DNA of 64,000 nt from contig NZ_FCOL02000021.1 in assembly GCF_001544515.1 (NCBI RefSeq), positions 1-64,000 of the forward strand, read 5' to 3'. This document shows positions 1 through 8,205 of this stretch, piece by piece. Under the pieces are notes generated by a model. That model saw nothing but the letters and a program-made list of their open reading frames with translations. It searched no databases and was not told the origin of the DNA. The translations under genes were made by a program, and so were the position numbers. The stretch's first letter is position 1; the number at the start of each line of letters is the position of its first letter. The stretch is from Caballeronia terrestris. GTDB lineage: Bacteria > Pseudomonadota > Gammaproteobacteria > Burkholderiales > Burkholderiaceae.

Positions 1-276
1 GTGCTGCACGTCTCGCCGGAAGCGGCGGCGGGCGGACCGCTCGCGTTCGTGCAGACCGGCGACATGATCGAACTCGATGTGGAGGCGCGGCGGCTGCATC
101 TCGAAGTATCTGACGACGAGCTTGAGCGGCGGCGCACGCTTTGGCAAAAGCCGGAAAGCCCGAAGCGAGGCTATTACAAGCTTTATGTCGAACATGTATT
201 ACAGGCCGATCAGGGCGCGGACCTGGATTTTCTGGTGGGATCGAGCGGCGCGCCAGTGCCGCGTGATTCGCATTGA
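1..276 (+). CDS. IlvD/Edd-family dehydratase, C-terminal fragment
   Basis: The gene enters from the left edge, so only its last 91 residues are visible. They match the C-terminal swivel domain of the IlvD/Edd family (dihydroxy-acid or sugar-acid dehydratases): a VSPEAAAGGP stretch, then a 'GDMIELD' turn, then the typical 'SDDELERRR..W' helix and a final 'GYYKLYVEHVLQADQGADLDFL' type end. These enzymes remove water from 2,3-dihydroxy acids using an Fe-S cluster, whose ligands lie in the missing N-terminal part. Whether this is the branched-chain amino-acid enzyme or a sugar-acid paralogue cannot be decided from the tail alone. A strong terminator follows 30 bp downstream. Confidence 0.8.
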   Translation: MLHVSPEAAAGGPLAFVQTGDMIELDVEARRLHLEVSDDELERRRTLWQKPESPKRGYYKLYVEHVLQADQGADLDFLVGSSGAPVPRDSH

Positions 277-304
277 AGCGGAGTTTCCGAGCGAAGGCGT
301 TTAA

Positions 305-337
305 CCGATGCGATTAAAAACCGCATCGGTTTTTTTA
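305..337 (+). terminator. Rho-independent terminator after the dehydratase gene
   Basis: An 8-bp stem (CCGATGCG with CGCATCGG) closes a loop of about 9 nt and is followed directly by a run of seven T on the plus strand. Confidence 0.85.
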
Positions 338-355
338 TCGTGGCTTTGAAATGCG

Positions 356-697
356 TTATTGATCGATGAAGCGATCCGCGGTCCACATTCCCTTCGTGTC
401 GCTATTCGACGCATTCACGAATTCGACATCGTGGCCAACCACGCGCAATACTCTGAAATGCGAATCGACCGGCGTCGAAATGCACTCGAAGCCTTCGAAG
501 AATTGTTGCATCTTCTGCTGCTCGCCCGCTTGCGCGTGCTGATCGGCGGAATCGAAGGTGTTTTTGGAGAGGCAGCCGTAGGAATTGGGCCTAAACTTGA
601 AAGTCTGCTGGGGCTGGACCACGCTATCCGCGTGAGCCGCCGAAATCGCGGCTAACAAACCGACCATCGCAATGACAGCACTGGCGCGCTTCTTCAT
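356..697 (-). CDS. Small secreted hypothetical protein
   Basis: A 113-residue protein of unknown function. Residues 1-23 form a clear Sec signal peptide (MKKR, a hydrophobic core, then AHA before D24), so the mature 90-residue chain should be periplasmic or secreted. It has only two cysteines, C42 and C72, in position to make one disulfide bond. A good Shine-Dalgarno sequence (GGAGG, complement of about 706-710) lies upstream of the ATG at 697, which supports the start. It is a single gene, convergent with the dehydratase and divergent from the LysE exporter. No family was recognised. Confidence 0.75.
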   Translation of the reverse strand: MKKRASAVIAMVGLLAAISAAHADSVVQPQQTFKFRPNSYGCLSKNTFDSADQHAQAGEQQKMQQFFEGFECISTPVDSHFRVLRVVGHDVEFVNASNSDTKGMWTADRFIDQ

Positions 698-1091
698 TTA
701 TTTGCCTCCAAGCGGATTTTGTCTCGGGGAATTAGCTATATGTTTAATAGGGCTAATCCGCAGCGTTTATCCTAGACCAGATATTGCAAGTTACAAGCAC
801 ATCTTGTGTGCGCTCGCAACACGACAGATTGTCGCAGGTGGGTTTTAAATAGTTTGCGAGGAAAAGCGCAGGCTTAATCCATAAGCTTTTGGACCTTATG
901 AACGCTGTACAGAGAAAATGACGCGACGCAACTAAACTTGTTTGAAAACGACCGAATTGGCGGATTTTCTATTCAGAAGACGTGCCATCTAAACGTTTTG
1001 CATCGCGCAGACAACGGTCAGGAAACATGCCAAGGGCTTGCCAGCGTCGCGTCTTCGTGGATAAATCGGCTGATAAACCTCGGAGACAACG
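698..1091. other. Divergent intergenic region, AT-richer than its surroundings
   Basis: There is no convincing gene here. The stretch separates the minus-strand secreted protein from the plus-strand exporter and should hold both promoters. The only structure seen is a small inverted repeat, CATAAG at 880-885 with CTTATG at 895-900. A GGAGA Shine-Dalgarno lies just upstream of 1092. Confidence 0.5.
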
Positions 1092-1721
1092 ATGACCCTC
1101 GCTCAATGGCTGCCTTTCGCGATCGCTTCGGCGATCCTCGTCGCGATTCCCGGACCGACCGTATTGCTCGTCGTGTCCTATGCACTCGGCCACGGCCGTA
1201 AATATGCCCTCGCAACGACTGTCGGCGTGGCGCTCGGCGACCTCACCGCGATGACCGCGTCGATGCTGGGCCTGGGCGTGCTGCTCGCGGCATCGGCGGA
1301 GCTGTTCACGGTGCTCAAGTGGGCGGGCGCGGCGTATCTCGTGTATCTGGGCGTCAGGCTGTGGCGCGCGCCGGTCGTGGTCGATACCGGCGAGTTGAAG
1401 CCGCCTGCCGAGCTGCGCACGAGCCGGATCCTTGCGCACGCTTACGCCGTGACGACGCTCAATCCGAAGAGCATGATCTTCTTTGTCGCCTTCGTGCCGC
1501 AGTTCATCGATCCGCACGTGGCGAGCGTCTCGCAGATTGCAATTTTCGAGGCAACGTTCGTCGGCATCGCGGCGGCGAATTCGCTGGCTTATGCGCTATT
1601 GGCATCGGGGGCGAGGCGGGCGATCCGGAGGACGTCGGTGCAGCGGGCCGTCAACCGCACCGGCGGCGCGCTCTTGATGGGCGCGGGTATTTTTGCGGCG
1701 GCATGGAAGAAGGCGACATGA
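1092..1721 (+). CDS. LysE/RhtB-family amino-acid or metabolite exporter
   Basis: A 209-residue inner-membrane protein with the hallmarks of the LysE/RhtB superfamily: an N-terminal 'AIPGPT' motif in the first membrane segment, about six hydrophobic segments, and the conserved 'LNPKSMIFFVAFVPQFID' segment in the middle. Members export amino acids or related small molecules using the proton gradient, and the substrate cannot be predicted from sequence. The start at 1092 has a GGAGA Shine-Dalgarno. Its stop overlaps the next start as ATGA (1718-1721), so it is translationally coupled to the SnoaL-like protein. A second LysE-type gene lies at 49781. Confidence 0.9.
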   Translation: MTLAQWLPFAIASAILVAIPGPTVLLVVSYALGHGRKYALATTVGVALGDLTAMTASMLGLGVLLAASAELFTVLKWAGAAYLVYLGVRLWRAPVVVDTGELKPPAELRTSRILAHAYAVTTLNPKSMIFFVAFVPQFIDPHVASVSQIAIFEATFVGIAAANSLAYALLASGARRAIRRTSVQRAVNRTGGALLMGAGIFAAAWKKAT

Positions 1722-2188
1722 ACGGACTCGACGATTGGACCTCGGCGGCGCGAAACGTGTATTTCGCGCTGCTGGACGACTGGAACCGGCAGGACGCGCG
1801 CGCGATGGCCTCGCGTTTCGCGGAGCGCGGCAGCATGGTGGGCTTCGACGGAAGCGCCATCGACGGAAGAACGGCGATCGAAGCGCATCTCGCGCCGATT
1901 TTCTCGCAACACCCGACGCCGCTGTTTGTAGCGAAGGTGCGCGAGGTGCGGCGAATGGCTAGCGGGCAAGTCCTGTTGCTACGCGGCGTCGCGGGGATGT
2001 GGCCGCGCGGGGCGGAGGATTTGAATCCGGAACTCAATGCCGTGCAGACGATGCTGGTCTCGCTGTGCGATGGGGTGTATCGGATCGAGATGTTTCAGAA
2101 CACCCCGGCGGCGTTGCATGGGCGTGCGGAGGAGGGGGAGAGGCTGACGGTGGAGTTGAGAGGGGTGGGGAAGCCGGTGGGGGCGTGA
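1718..2188 (+). CDS. SgcJ/SnoaL-like (NTF2-fold) protein
   Basis: A 156-residue protein resembling the SgcJ/EcaC and DUF4440 branch of the NTF2/SnoaL superfamily: an N-terminal helix 'YFALLDDWNRQDARAMASRFAE', the 'GRTAIEAHLAPIF' helix and a C-terminal beta sheet. The fold forms a small pocket used for binding or isomerisation of small molecules, but no function is fixed for this subgroup. The open frame reads further upstream inside the exporter gene, but the ATG at 1718 overlaps the exporter stop (ATGA) and is the natural start. It converges on mnmE with 21 bp between the two stops. Confidence 0.8.
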   Translation: MNGLDDWTSAARNVYFALLDDWNRQDARAMASRFAERGSMVGFDGSAIDGRTAIEAHLAPIFSQHPTPLFVAKVREVRRMASGQVLLLRGVAGMWPRGAEDLNPELNAVQTMLVSLCDGVYRIEMFQNTPAALHGRAEEGERLTVELRGVGKPVGA

Positions 2189-2209
2189 GGGCGATCAACG
2201 GCGCGATTT

Positions 2210-3601
2210 TCACTTCCCGATACAAAACCGGCTGAAAATCACGCCAAGCAGATCATCCGACGTGAATTCACCCGTGATCGAATTCAGCGAATCCTGCGCG
2301 AGCCGCAGCTCTTCGGCGAAAAGATCGAGCGCCTGCGAGTTTTGCTCCGCGTGATCGGCGGCGGCGGCGAGATGTTCCGCCGCCGTTCGCAACGCGATCA
2401 AATGTCTTTCGCGTGCCAGGTACACGCTCTCCGCACCCGCCTGCCACCCCGCGATTTTCAGCAATTCATCGCGCAACAACGCGATCCCATCCCCCGTTTT
2501 CGCGGACAGCCGCACCTCGCGCGCGCCGCCTGCATCAGCCTGCGTCACCGACGCCTCCACCCCCGCCAAATCCGCTTTGTTCGACACGCGCACGACCGGC
2601 ACGCCCGCCGGAAAGCGCGCGGCGATCGTCACGTCCTCGGGCGTCACGCCGACGCGCGCGTCGAGCAGATGCAGTACGACATCCGCGCGCGCGATCTCGC
2701 CCCACGTCCGCTCGATACCGATCCGCTCGACCTCGTCCTCCGTATCGCGCAAGCCCGCGGTATCGATCACGTGCAGCGGAATGCCCTCGATCTGAATCGT
2801 CTGCGTCACCTTGTCGCGGGTTGTGCCGGCGATCGGCGTGACGATCGCGAGCTCGGCCCCCGCGAGCGCGTTCAGCAAGGACGACTTCCCGACGTTCGGC
2901 TGTCCCGCGAGCACCACCGACAGCCCCTCGCGCAACAGCGCCCCCTGCCGCGCGTCGGCGAGCACCATCGCCAGACGCTCGCGGATGCGCGCGAGCTTGC
3001 CGCGCGCGTCGGCCGCTTCGAGGAAGTCAATCTCCTCCTCCGGGAAATCGAGCGTCGCCTCGACCAGCATCCGGAGCGTGATCACATCCTCGACGAGCGC
3101 GTGGATTTCGCGCGAAAACGCGCCGTCGAGCGAGCGGCCCGCCGAGCGCGCGGCCGCTTCCGTGCTCGCTTCGATCAAATCGGCGACGGCCTCGGCTTGC
3201 GCGAGATCGAGCTTGTCGTTGAGAAACGCGCGGCGCGTGAATTCGCCAGGCTCGGCGAGCCGCAAGCCGAATTCGCGGCCGATTTCGATCGCTCGCTGCA
3301 ACACGAGTTGCAGGACGATCGGCCCGCCGTGGCCCTGCAGTTCGAGCACATGTTCGCCGGTGTAGGAGTGCGGCGCCGGGAAGTACAGCGCGATGCCCCG
3401 ATCGAGCGCGTCGCCGTTGGCCGCGATGAAGGGCACGTAGCTCGCGTGGCGCGGCTTCAGGAGCTGGCCGCAGAGCGCATGCATCGCGTGGGCGGCCGCC
3501 GCCTCGCCCGCGCGCCCGAACGACAGCCGCACCACGCCGATCCCGCCGCGCCCCGGCGCGGTGGCAATGGCGAGGATCGGATCGGTATCGTGGTTCGACA
3601 T
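2210..3601 (-). CDS. mnmE: tRNA modification GTPase MnmE (TrmE)
   Basis: MnmE works with MnmG to put the carboxymethylaminomethyl group on the wobble uridine of certain tRNAs. The 463-residue length is normal. Residues 1-120 form the folate-binding N-terminal domain (start '[21 protein letters not shown]'). The G domain sits inside a helical domain: G1 GQPNVGKS at 233-240, G2 region 'GTTRD' near 259-263, G3 DTAG at 280-283, G4 NKAD near 341. The C-terminus is the diagnostic FCIGK, whose cysteine is needed for catalysis. It lies in the conserved neighbourhood with yidC, rnpA and rpmH, but two small foreign-looking genes are placed between it and yidC. Confidence 0.98.
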   Translation of the reverse strand: MSNHDTDPILAIATAPGRGGIGVVRLSFGRAGEAAAAHAMHALCGQLLKPRHASYVPFIAANGDALDRGIALYFPAPHSYTGEHVLELQGHGGPIVLQLVLQRAIEIGREFGLRLAEPGEFTRRAFLNDKLDLAQAEAVADLIEASTEAAARSAGRSLDGAFSREIHALVEDVITLRMLVEATLDFPEEEIDFLEAADARGKLARIRERLAMVLADARQGALLREGLSVVLAGQPNVGKSSLLNALAGAELAIVTPIAGTTRDKVTQTIQIEGIPLHVIDTAGLRDTEDEVERIGIERTWGEIARADVVLHLLDARVGVTPEDVTIAARFPAGVPVVRVSNKADLAGVEASVTQADAGGAREVRLSAKTGDGIALLRDELLKIAGWQAGAESVYLARERHLIALRTAAEHLAAAADHAEQNSQALDLFAEELRLAQDSLNSITGEFTSDDLLGVIFSRFCIGK

Positions 3602-3910
3602 GGAGCGGCTTTTCGGGATGGGTTCGAGGTGCCGGCATTGTAGCGCGGTGGCTTTTTCAGCTCGGACGAAAGGTGCTTTAGGACTGTTCTTGGTTTATCT
3701 TATTTGAGATAGGCTGTGGGTTGTCGATTCAGATTCATTAGTAGGCAACGAGACGGCTTGCGTAACAATCCGTGGGTATCCGAAGCGCACGGCTTGATAT
3801 TCGAAATCTTCTGATCAATTTCTCATGTGCGATAAATTAAACACGGTCGTTGCCAAATCTATCGTAGATGGTTGACTAGCCGTCAGCGTTTGACTCGCAC
3901 AATCGCGACC
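3602..3910. other. Divergent intergenic region mnmE / HTH-like gene
   Basis: About 310 bp with a local A+T-rich part (about 3680-3860). It must carry the promoters of mnmE (minus) and the first HTH-like gene (plus). No clear operator or hairpin was seen. An in-frame ATG at 3872 exists upstream of the chosen start at 3911. Confidence 0.4.
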
Positions 3911-4327
3911 ATGCCAACCGTTCAAGAAAAGGCCGATTTCTCGGATCGCCTGAAATTCTCCATGACCCGCGCTCCCGAGAAGATGCGGGGCGCGACTGAT
4001 CTCGCGTTGCACTTCAACCTTCGCTATCACGGCGAGCCCGTGTCGCCCCAGACGACGCACAAGTGGCTCACCGCGCGCTCGATTCCAACCGTCGATAAAT
4101 TGCAGACTTTGGCCGAGTGGTTCAAGGTCGATCAGCATTGGTTGCACTACGGGCCGCCACCGAGCGGCAATCCGCAGGCCGTGCCGAAACCGCTTGCCAG
4201 GGATGAGCAATATCCGGCTTCGGAAGAGATGATCGAACTCGCTTCGAAGATCGAAGCGTTGTCGCCACATCATCGGTATCTCGTTGAGCAGTTGATCGAA
4301 CAGTTTTATGGGACGGGGAAGCGGTGA
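3911..4327 (+). CDS. Small HTH-like regulator, first of a tandem pair
   Basis: A 138-residue protein that reads like a small DNA-binding regulator of phage or XRE type. Residues 30-59 (DLALHFN..Y.GEPVSP.T...WL..RSIP) look like helix-turn-helix plus recognition helix, followed by 'TLAEWFKVDQHWLHYG', a pattern seen in phage-repressor-like proteins. The C-terminal 'SEEMIELASKIEALSPHHRYLVEQLI' is helical. The core is 17/30 identical to the product at 4514, so the two are paralogues. An upstream ATG at 3872 would add 13 residues; 3911 was preferred because the similarity to known-type openings begins there. The gene is single, with a strong terminator at 4410. Function is inferred only. Confidence 0.65.
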   Translation: MPTVQEKADFSDRLKFSMTRAPEKMRGATDLALHFNLRYHGEPVSPQTTHKWLTARSIPTVDKLQTLAEWFKVDQHWLHYGPPPSGNPQAVPKPLARDEQYPASEEMIELASKIEALSPHHRYLVEQLIEQFYGTGKR

Positions 4328-4409
4328 TCTGTCGCGTTCGCGCGGCATTTGCCTGCGTAGCTCGATTCACGAGAATTTTCCCTTAAACGAGATAGTGTTT
4401 CTGATGCTT

Positions 4410-4441
4410 TGCCGCAAGTCATGCACTTGCGGCATTTTTTT
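4410..4441 (+). terminator. Rho-independent terminator between the two HTH-like genes
   Basis: A perfect 10-bp stem (TGCCGCAAGT with ACTTGCGGCA), a 5-nt loop and seven T. It separates the two paralogous genes into different transcription units. Confidence 0.9.
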
Positions 4442-4513
4442 GAGATTCGGCGGAAACGGCTGAAGTAGTTTGCCCAAGGCCATTTCGCCAGTCGCTCGGC
4501 CTTTCGTTCCAGA

Positions 4514-5005
4514 ATGCGCAGCATGAACTCAAAAATCAAATATTCCGGCTTTAAAGACCGCTTGATCGACGCGATCAGGGCGCGCGCGCCAAGCATAAAT
4601 GCCATACGTGCTCAGGCACGCAAAGCGAGGCTGAATATGGAGTCGCCCGCAGATTTTGCGACTGGTTTCAATGACGGCTATACGGGCGAGCCACTTTCGC
4701 CGAGGACTGCGGGAAATTGGCTCAAAGGAAGATCACTTCCGTCGAAGGCTTATCGCGAGCACTTGGAATGGTGGCTTCACGAGCGCTGGTATTTTCTGGA
4801 GCATGGGGTCAAGCCGGGCGAAATCGCAACGCGACATACAGAGGCGAGGCAGCCGCAACCTGCTTACATCGAGCTACCCGCATCGCTCAAAATCGATCCC
4901 GCTTTTGAAATGCTCCCGATAGAAGCGAAGGAGCCGATCAAAGGCTTCGTTCGCGAAATCAACAAGCTGATCGATGGCTTGGTAAATAAAAAACGCCCGG
5001 AATAA
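4514..5005 (+). CDS. HTH-like regulator, second of a tandem pair
   Basis: A 163-residue basic protein. Residues 47-76 (DFATGFN.GYTGEPLSPRT..NWL.GRSLP) align with the HTH-like core of the product at 3911, then 'EHLEWWLHERWYFLEHGVKPGE' matches the next segment of the same fold. It has an extra N-terminal basic region (residues 15-41) absent from its partner and a lysine-rich end. A second in-frame ATG at 4523 would remove three residues. The stop codon lies inside the loop of the terminator at 4991-5017. The base composition is lower in G+C than in mnmE or yidC. The DNA-binding role is inferred from the pattern only. Confidence 0.6.
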   Translation: MRSMNSKIKYSGFKDRLIDAIRARAPSINAIRAQARKARLNMESPADFATGFNDGYTGEPLSPRTAGNWLKGRSLPSKAYREHLEWWLHERWYFLEHGVKPGEIATRHTEARQPQPAYIELPASLKIDPAFEMLPIEAKEPIKGFVREINKLIDGLVNKKRPE

Positions 5006-5017
5006 ATCCGGGCGTTT
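4991..5017. terminator. Bidirectional terminator between the HTH-like gene and yidC
   Basis: A perfect 10-bp stem (AAACGCCCGG with CCGGGCGTTT) around a 7-nt loop. On the minus strand it is followed by an A/T-rich T tract, so it also ends the yidC transcript. The TAA stop of the upstream gene (5003-5005) is in the loop. Confidence 0.85.
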
Positions 5018-5041
5018 GTCAGAGCATCAAAGAAGAGCCAA

Positions 5042-6715
5042 TCAAGCCGCCTTCTTCTTGGCTCCCATCATCCTGGTGATGTAATACTGCTGCGCGATCG
5101 ACAGCACGTTATTCACCACGTAATACAGCACGAGCCCAGACGGGAAGAAGAAGAACATGACCGAGAACGCGAGCGGCATGAACATCATCATCTTTGCCTG
5201 AACCGGATCCGGCGGCGTCGGATTCAGCTTCGTCTGCAGGAACATCGATACAGCCATCAGCACCGGCAAAATGAAATACGGGTCTTGCTGCGACAAGTCG
5301 TGAATCCAGCCGATCCACGGCGCGCCGCGCATTTCCACCGACGACAGCAGCACCCAATAAAGCGAAATAAACACTGGAATCTGAACCACGACCGGCAGAC
5401 ACCCGCCAAACGGATTCACTTTCTCGGTTTTATAAAGCTCCATCAGCGCCGCATTCATTTTTTGCGGATCGCTCTTGAAGCGTTCGCGCAATTGCTGCAT
5501 GCGCGGCGTGATTGCCTTCATGCGCGCCATCGATTTATAGCTCGCCGCCGACAGCGGGAAAAATACCGCTTTGATCAACAGCGTCAGCAAAACAATCGAC
5601 CAGCCCCAATTGCCGACATAGCTATGAATCTTCTCGAGCAGCCAGAAAAGCGGCTTGGCGATGATCGTCACCATGCCGTAGTCCTTCACGAGTTCGAGCC
5701 CCGGCGCGACGCCTTCGAGCATGCGCTCTTCCTCGGGACCGGCAAAAAGACGCGCCTTCACGTCGACGCTCTGTCCCGGCGCGATCGTCTGCACCGGCTG
5801 CTGCACGCCCACGCGATACAGCAGCGGATCGATCTTCTGCACGTAGATATCGCGCTTCACGCCCTGCTGCGGAATCCACGCCGACGCGAAGTAATGCTGC
5901 ACCATCGCGATCCAGCCGTTGTCGGCGGACGGCTCGAAGGTCGCCTTGTTCTTGTCGATATCGCTGAAATCGATCTTCTGGAAGTGCTTCTGATCGGTGT
6001 AGACAGCCGGCCCGATGAACGTGTGCGAGAAGCGCGGCGTTTCCACCGGCGTGTTGTCGCGCACGAGTTCCATATAGAGCTTCGGCGTGACCGGCGCCGC
6101 GCCGACGTTCTCGATCTTCGTATCGACGTTGATCACGTAGCTGCCGCGCGTGAACGTGTAGGTCTTCACGACCTTCACGCCACCCTTCACCGGCGACTCG
6201 AACGCGATCGACAACGTCTTGGCATCGCCCGAGAGCGACGTCTGGCCGGGAACCGGCGTGAACAGGTCGTTGTGGTTCGGGAAATCGCCGCCGAGCAGGC
6301 CCGTGCGCGCGAGATACGTGTGCGCCGGGGTATGGTCGAAGAGCGTGATGTAAAGGTCGGGCTGTTTGCCGTCCCCTTCCTTCACGAGCGAGAGCTTCGA
6401 CAGCGTGCCGCCGCGCGTATCGATTTCGCCGGCGTAGACGTCCGTCGAGAACTTGACCAGTTGCGCGGCCGCCGTGGCGGGCGGCGTCGCCGCGCCGGGC
6501 GCGACGGTCGCCGTGGCGCCGCTGGTGGCGGCGGGCAAATCAGCGGGTTGCGTGCCCGGCGTCGAACTTCCCGGGGCGGCAGTGCCGGCCGTCTTGGTCG
6601 GGACGGCGTTCGGGAAGAACATCGACGGGCGCCCGTGGTCTCGTTGCCAGTTGTCGAACAACATGACAGCCGACATGAAGAAGATGACCCATAGGACGGT
6701 ACGTTTGATATCCAT
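5042..6715 (-). CDS. yidC: Membrane protein insertase YidC
   Basis: YidC inserts and folds inner-membrane proteins, alone or with SecYEG. The chosen start at 6715 gives 557 residues beginning [15 protein letters not shown], the usual first membrane segment of proteobacterial YidC; the longer open frame upstream overlaps yidD and rnpA and is not coding in this frame. A Pro/Ala/Thr-rich linker (about residues 40-85) leads to the large periplasmic beta-sandwich domain, and the C-terminal third holds the five-segment core with '[21 protein letters not shown]' and '[22 protein letters not shown]', ending in a basic tail GAKKKAA. It is the last gene of the rpmH-rnpA-yidD-yidC run. Confidence 0.98.
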   Translation of the reverse strand: MDIKRTVLWVIFFMSAVMLFDNWQRDHGRPSMFFPNAVPTKTAGTAAPGSSTPGTQPADLPAATSGATATVAPGAATPPATAAAQLVKFSTDVYAGEIDTRGGTLSKLSLVKEGDGKQPDLYITLFDHTPAHTYLARTGLLGGDFPNHNDLFTPVPGQTSLSGDAKTLSIAFESPVKGGVKVVKTYTFTRGSYVINVDTKIENVGAAPVTPKLYMELVRDNTPVETPRFSHTFIGPAVYTDQKHFQKIDFSDIDKNKATFEPSADNGWIAMVQHYFASAWIPQQGVKRDIYVQKIDPLLYRVGVQQPVQTIAPGQSVDVKARLFAGPEEERMLEGVAPGLELVKDYGMVTIIAKPLFWLLEKIHSYVGNWGWSIVLLTLLIKAVFFPLSAASYKSMARMKAITPRMQQLRERFKSDPQKMNAALMELYKTEKVNPFGGCLPVVVQIPVFISLYWVLLSSVEMRGAPWIGWIHDLSQQDPYFILPVLMAVSMFLQTKLNPTPPDPVQAKMMMFMPLAFSVMFFFFPSGLVLYYVVNNVLSIAQQYYITRMMGAKKKAA

Positions 6716-6744
6716 GCGTGTCTCAGTGTCGATCGAAAGGCGCT

Positions 6745-7041
6745 TTAGCGCCGTTTGGTAGTGAATTCTTCTGGAACGGATTCGTGAGCCGGCCGGGGGA
6801 CTGGCTCGGAATCGTGTCGTGAAGCAGGCGACGGCGGGACCAGGTCGATGCCGCCAGCCGAAAACGGATGACAGCGGCACAGACGTTTCGCTGCGAGATA
6901 CGTGCCGTGCGCGGCGCCATGATACTGGATTGCTTCGCGCGCGTAGTCGGAACAGGAAGGGAAAAAGCGGCAGCGGTTGCCGAGCAGAGGGCTCACAGCA
7001 AGCTTGTAAAAGCGCAACAAAGCGATCAGTGCCGTTTGCAT
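6745..7041 (-). CDS. yidD: Membrane protein insertion efficiency factor YidD
   Basis: A 98-residue protein with the diagnostic YidD core: '[31 protein letters not shown]' then '[17 protein letters not shown]', with the conserved cysteines of the [10 protein letters not shown] and CRCHPF motifs. YidD is a small inner-membrane-associated protein that helps YidC-dependent insertion. The start at 7041 matches the family ([13 protein letters not shown]). The C-terminal 20 residues, rich in Pro, Glu and Arg, are variable. It lies between rnpA and yidC, as expected, with 29 bp to yidC and 62 bp from rnpA. Confidence 0.95.
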   Translation of the reverse strand: MQTALIALLRFYKLAVSPLLGNRCRFFPSCSDYAREAIQYHGAAHGTYLAAKRLCRCHPFSAGGIDLVPPSPASRHDSEPVPRPAHESVPEEFTTKRR

Positions 7042-7103
7042 AAGCTTTTTTGCGCCTCGGTCTCGATCCGGTCCACAGAGACGAACCGGATACCGCATGC
7101 GCA

Positions 7104-7619
7104 TCATGGCCCGGAGGACCTGGGTGAATCGTCTGCGTTCGGCGGTGCAGCGCTTGCCGTGCTCGTTGCATCCGCCGGTGCCACCTCTGCCGCCACGCGG
7201 CGCGCCGCTTCGCGCACCGCCCGGTCGAGCATCATATCGATTTCGTCGCGACACAGGGTCCTGAGCGGCGGCGATTTCGCGCTCGGCATCGCCTTGCGGT
7301 CGATCTTCGCGTGCAGCCTGAGCAGGATATCCCACCCGCCGAGCTCCGCGCGACGCAACCGGAAAGCCTCGCGCGCGAGCCGCTTAATCAGATTGCGCGT
7401 GACCGCGCGCGGCGCCTGCTTCTTGCCGATGACGAGTCCGAGACGCGCGTCGTTGCCGGTCGGCTTGCCGTACAGGACGAAGTGCGGGGAGCGTCGCCAG
7501 GGGCGCAAACGAAAAACGGATGAGTATTCATCCGTTTTCAGTAGCCTTGCGGCCTTGGGGAACGCGGCCTGCGCTCGCAACTGAATGGTGTCCTGTGAGG
7601 AGCCTTCGATGCTGCGCAT
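7104..7619 (-). CDS. rnpA: Ribonuclease P protein component
   Basis: RnpA binds the RNase P RNA and helps mature the 5' ends of tRNAs. The family opening '[17 protein letters not shown]' is followed by '[29 protein letters not shown]', which contains the RNR-type basic signature, and by an acidic/Ala-rich C-terminal tail longer than usual. The ATG at 7619 gives 171 residues but has no good ribosome site. A TTG at 7580, preceded by AGGA 10 nt upstream, would give 158 residues starting one turn before the conserved block and may be the true start. It is co-transcribed with rpmH. Confidence 0.93.
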   Translation of the reverse strand: MRSIEGSSQDTIQLRAQAAFPKAARLLKTDEYSSVFRLRPWRRSPHFVLYGKPTGNDARLGLVIGKKQAPRAVTRNLIKRLAREAFRLRRAELGGWDILLRLHAKIDRKAMPSAKSPPLRTLCRDEIDMMLDRAVREAARRVAAEVAPADATSTASAAPPNADDSPRSSGP

Positions 7620-7675
7620 ATCGGGTTCGCACGCATGCGGGCGTGTGCCTGAGCGTGCCGTCAACAAAAGCGACC

Positions 7676-7810
7676 TTAAACTGCCAGGCGCTTGCGGCCC
7701 TTCGCGCGACGTGCGTTGATTACTTTGCGGCCGCCAGCCGTCTTCATACGGACGCGGAAGCCATGGGTGCGCTTGCGGCGCGTCACGGAAGGTTGGTAAG
7801 TACGTTTCAT
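7676..7810 (-). CDS. rpmH: Large ribosomal subunit protein bL34
   Basis: A 44-residue, very basic protein encoded on the complement of 7676-7810, starting [18 protein letters not shown] and ending [11 protein letters not shown], a near-exact match to bacterial bL34. It is short but unmistakable. It is the first gene of the minus-strand run rpmH-rnpA-yidD-yidC and lies divergent to dnaA, the classical arrangement. A well-formed promoter lies about 100 bp upstream at 7904-7932. Confidence 0.97.
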   Translation of the reverse strand: MKRTYQPSVTRRKRTHGFRVRMKTAGGRKVINARRAKGRKRLAV

Positions 7811-7903
7811 GGTGCTCTCACTTGGGTGTTAATCGACCGCGCGGGCATCCGCAGAAAGCGCAATGGCCGGAGGTTCAGGAATTCGGTTTTCGCGGAACCC
7901 GCT

Positions 7904-7932
7904 ATTTAAACCCTTTTCCTCTTGACCGTCAA
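7904..7932 (-). promoter_or_regulatory. Sigma-70 type promoter of rpmH-rnpA
   Basis: On the minus strand TTGACG (complement of 7927-7932) is followed after exactly 17 bp by TTAAAT (complement of 7904-7909). It points toward rpmH, whose start codon is about 95 bp downstream. Confidence 0.75.
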
Positions 7933-7999
7933 TAGCTTACGAGGCATGCCGAGGGTCCGCACGGCCGCTTCGCGAGACATCCGCGCGTTGATTTGACCC

Positions 8000-8008
8000 T
8001 GTGGATAA
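8000..8008 (-). promoter_or_regulatory. Perfect DnaA box
   Basis: TGTGGATAA on the plus strand is the exact complement of the consensus TTATCCACA. It lies about 26 bp upstream of a candidate dnaA -10 (8034-8039), a position suited to DnaA autoregulation. Confidence 0.7.
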
Positions 8009-8205
8009 CTCGCGCGGCGTCCGGGTTTGGCGTTAGAATCTCGCCTTAATCCCAAGAATCTGCCCGCTGCTTCGGCCCGCGTTCCGCCCGCAAACCCATG
8101 CGGCGTAAGCCTCCGGAGCATAAATGCTTGGCCGTGCCGAACCTTGTTGCGAAATTGTGACAGGGGCGGTGTCAGGCTGCGGCGCAACCATAACGACTGC
8201 ACCCG

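Larger units (their letters stand above)
7811..8205. other. rpmH-dnaA divergent intergenic region
   Basis: This 395-bp stretch has no gene. It carries the rpmH promoter, one perfect DnaA box and probably the dnaA promoter. A possible -10 for dnaA is TAGAAT at 8034-8039, but no good -35 precedes it. Only one perfect DnaA box and no AT-rich unwinding element were seen, so evidence that this is the replication origin itself is weak. Confidence 0.6.

Noticed and set aside
2342-3643. Long plus-strand open frame over mnmE
   Set aside because: It is antisense to a complete mnmE and has the Arg/Pro-rich composition of a high-G+C shadow frame.
4122-4605. Minus-strand open frames across the HTH-like genes
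   Set aside because: They are shadows of the plus-strand genes with no ribosome site or family match.
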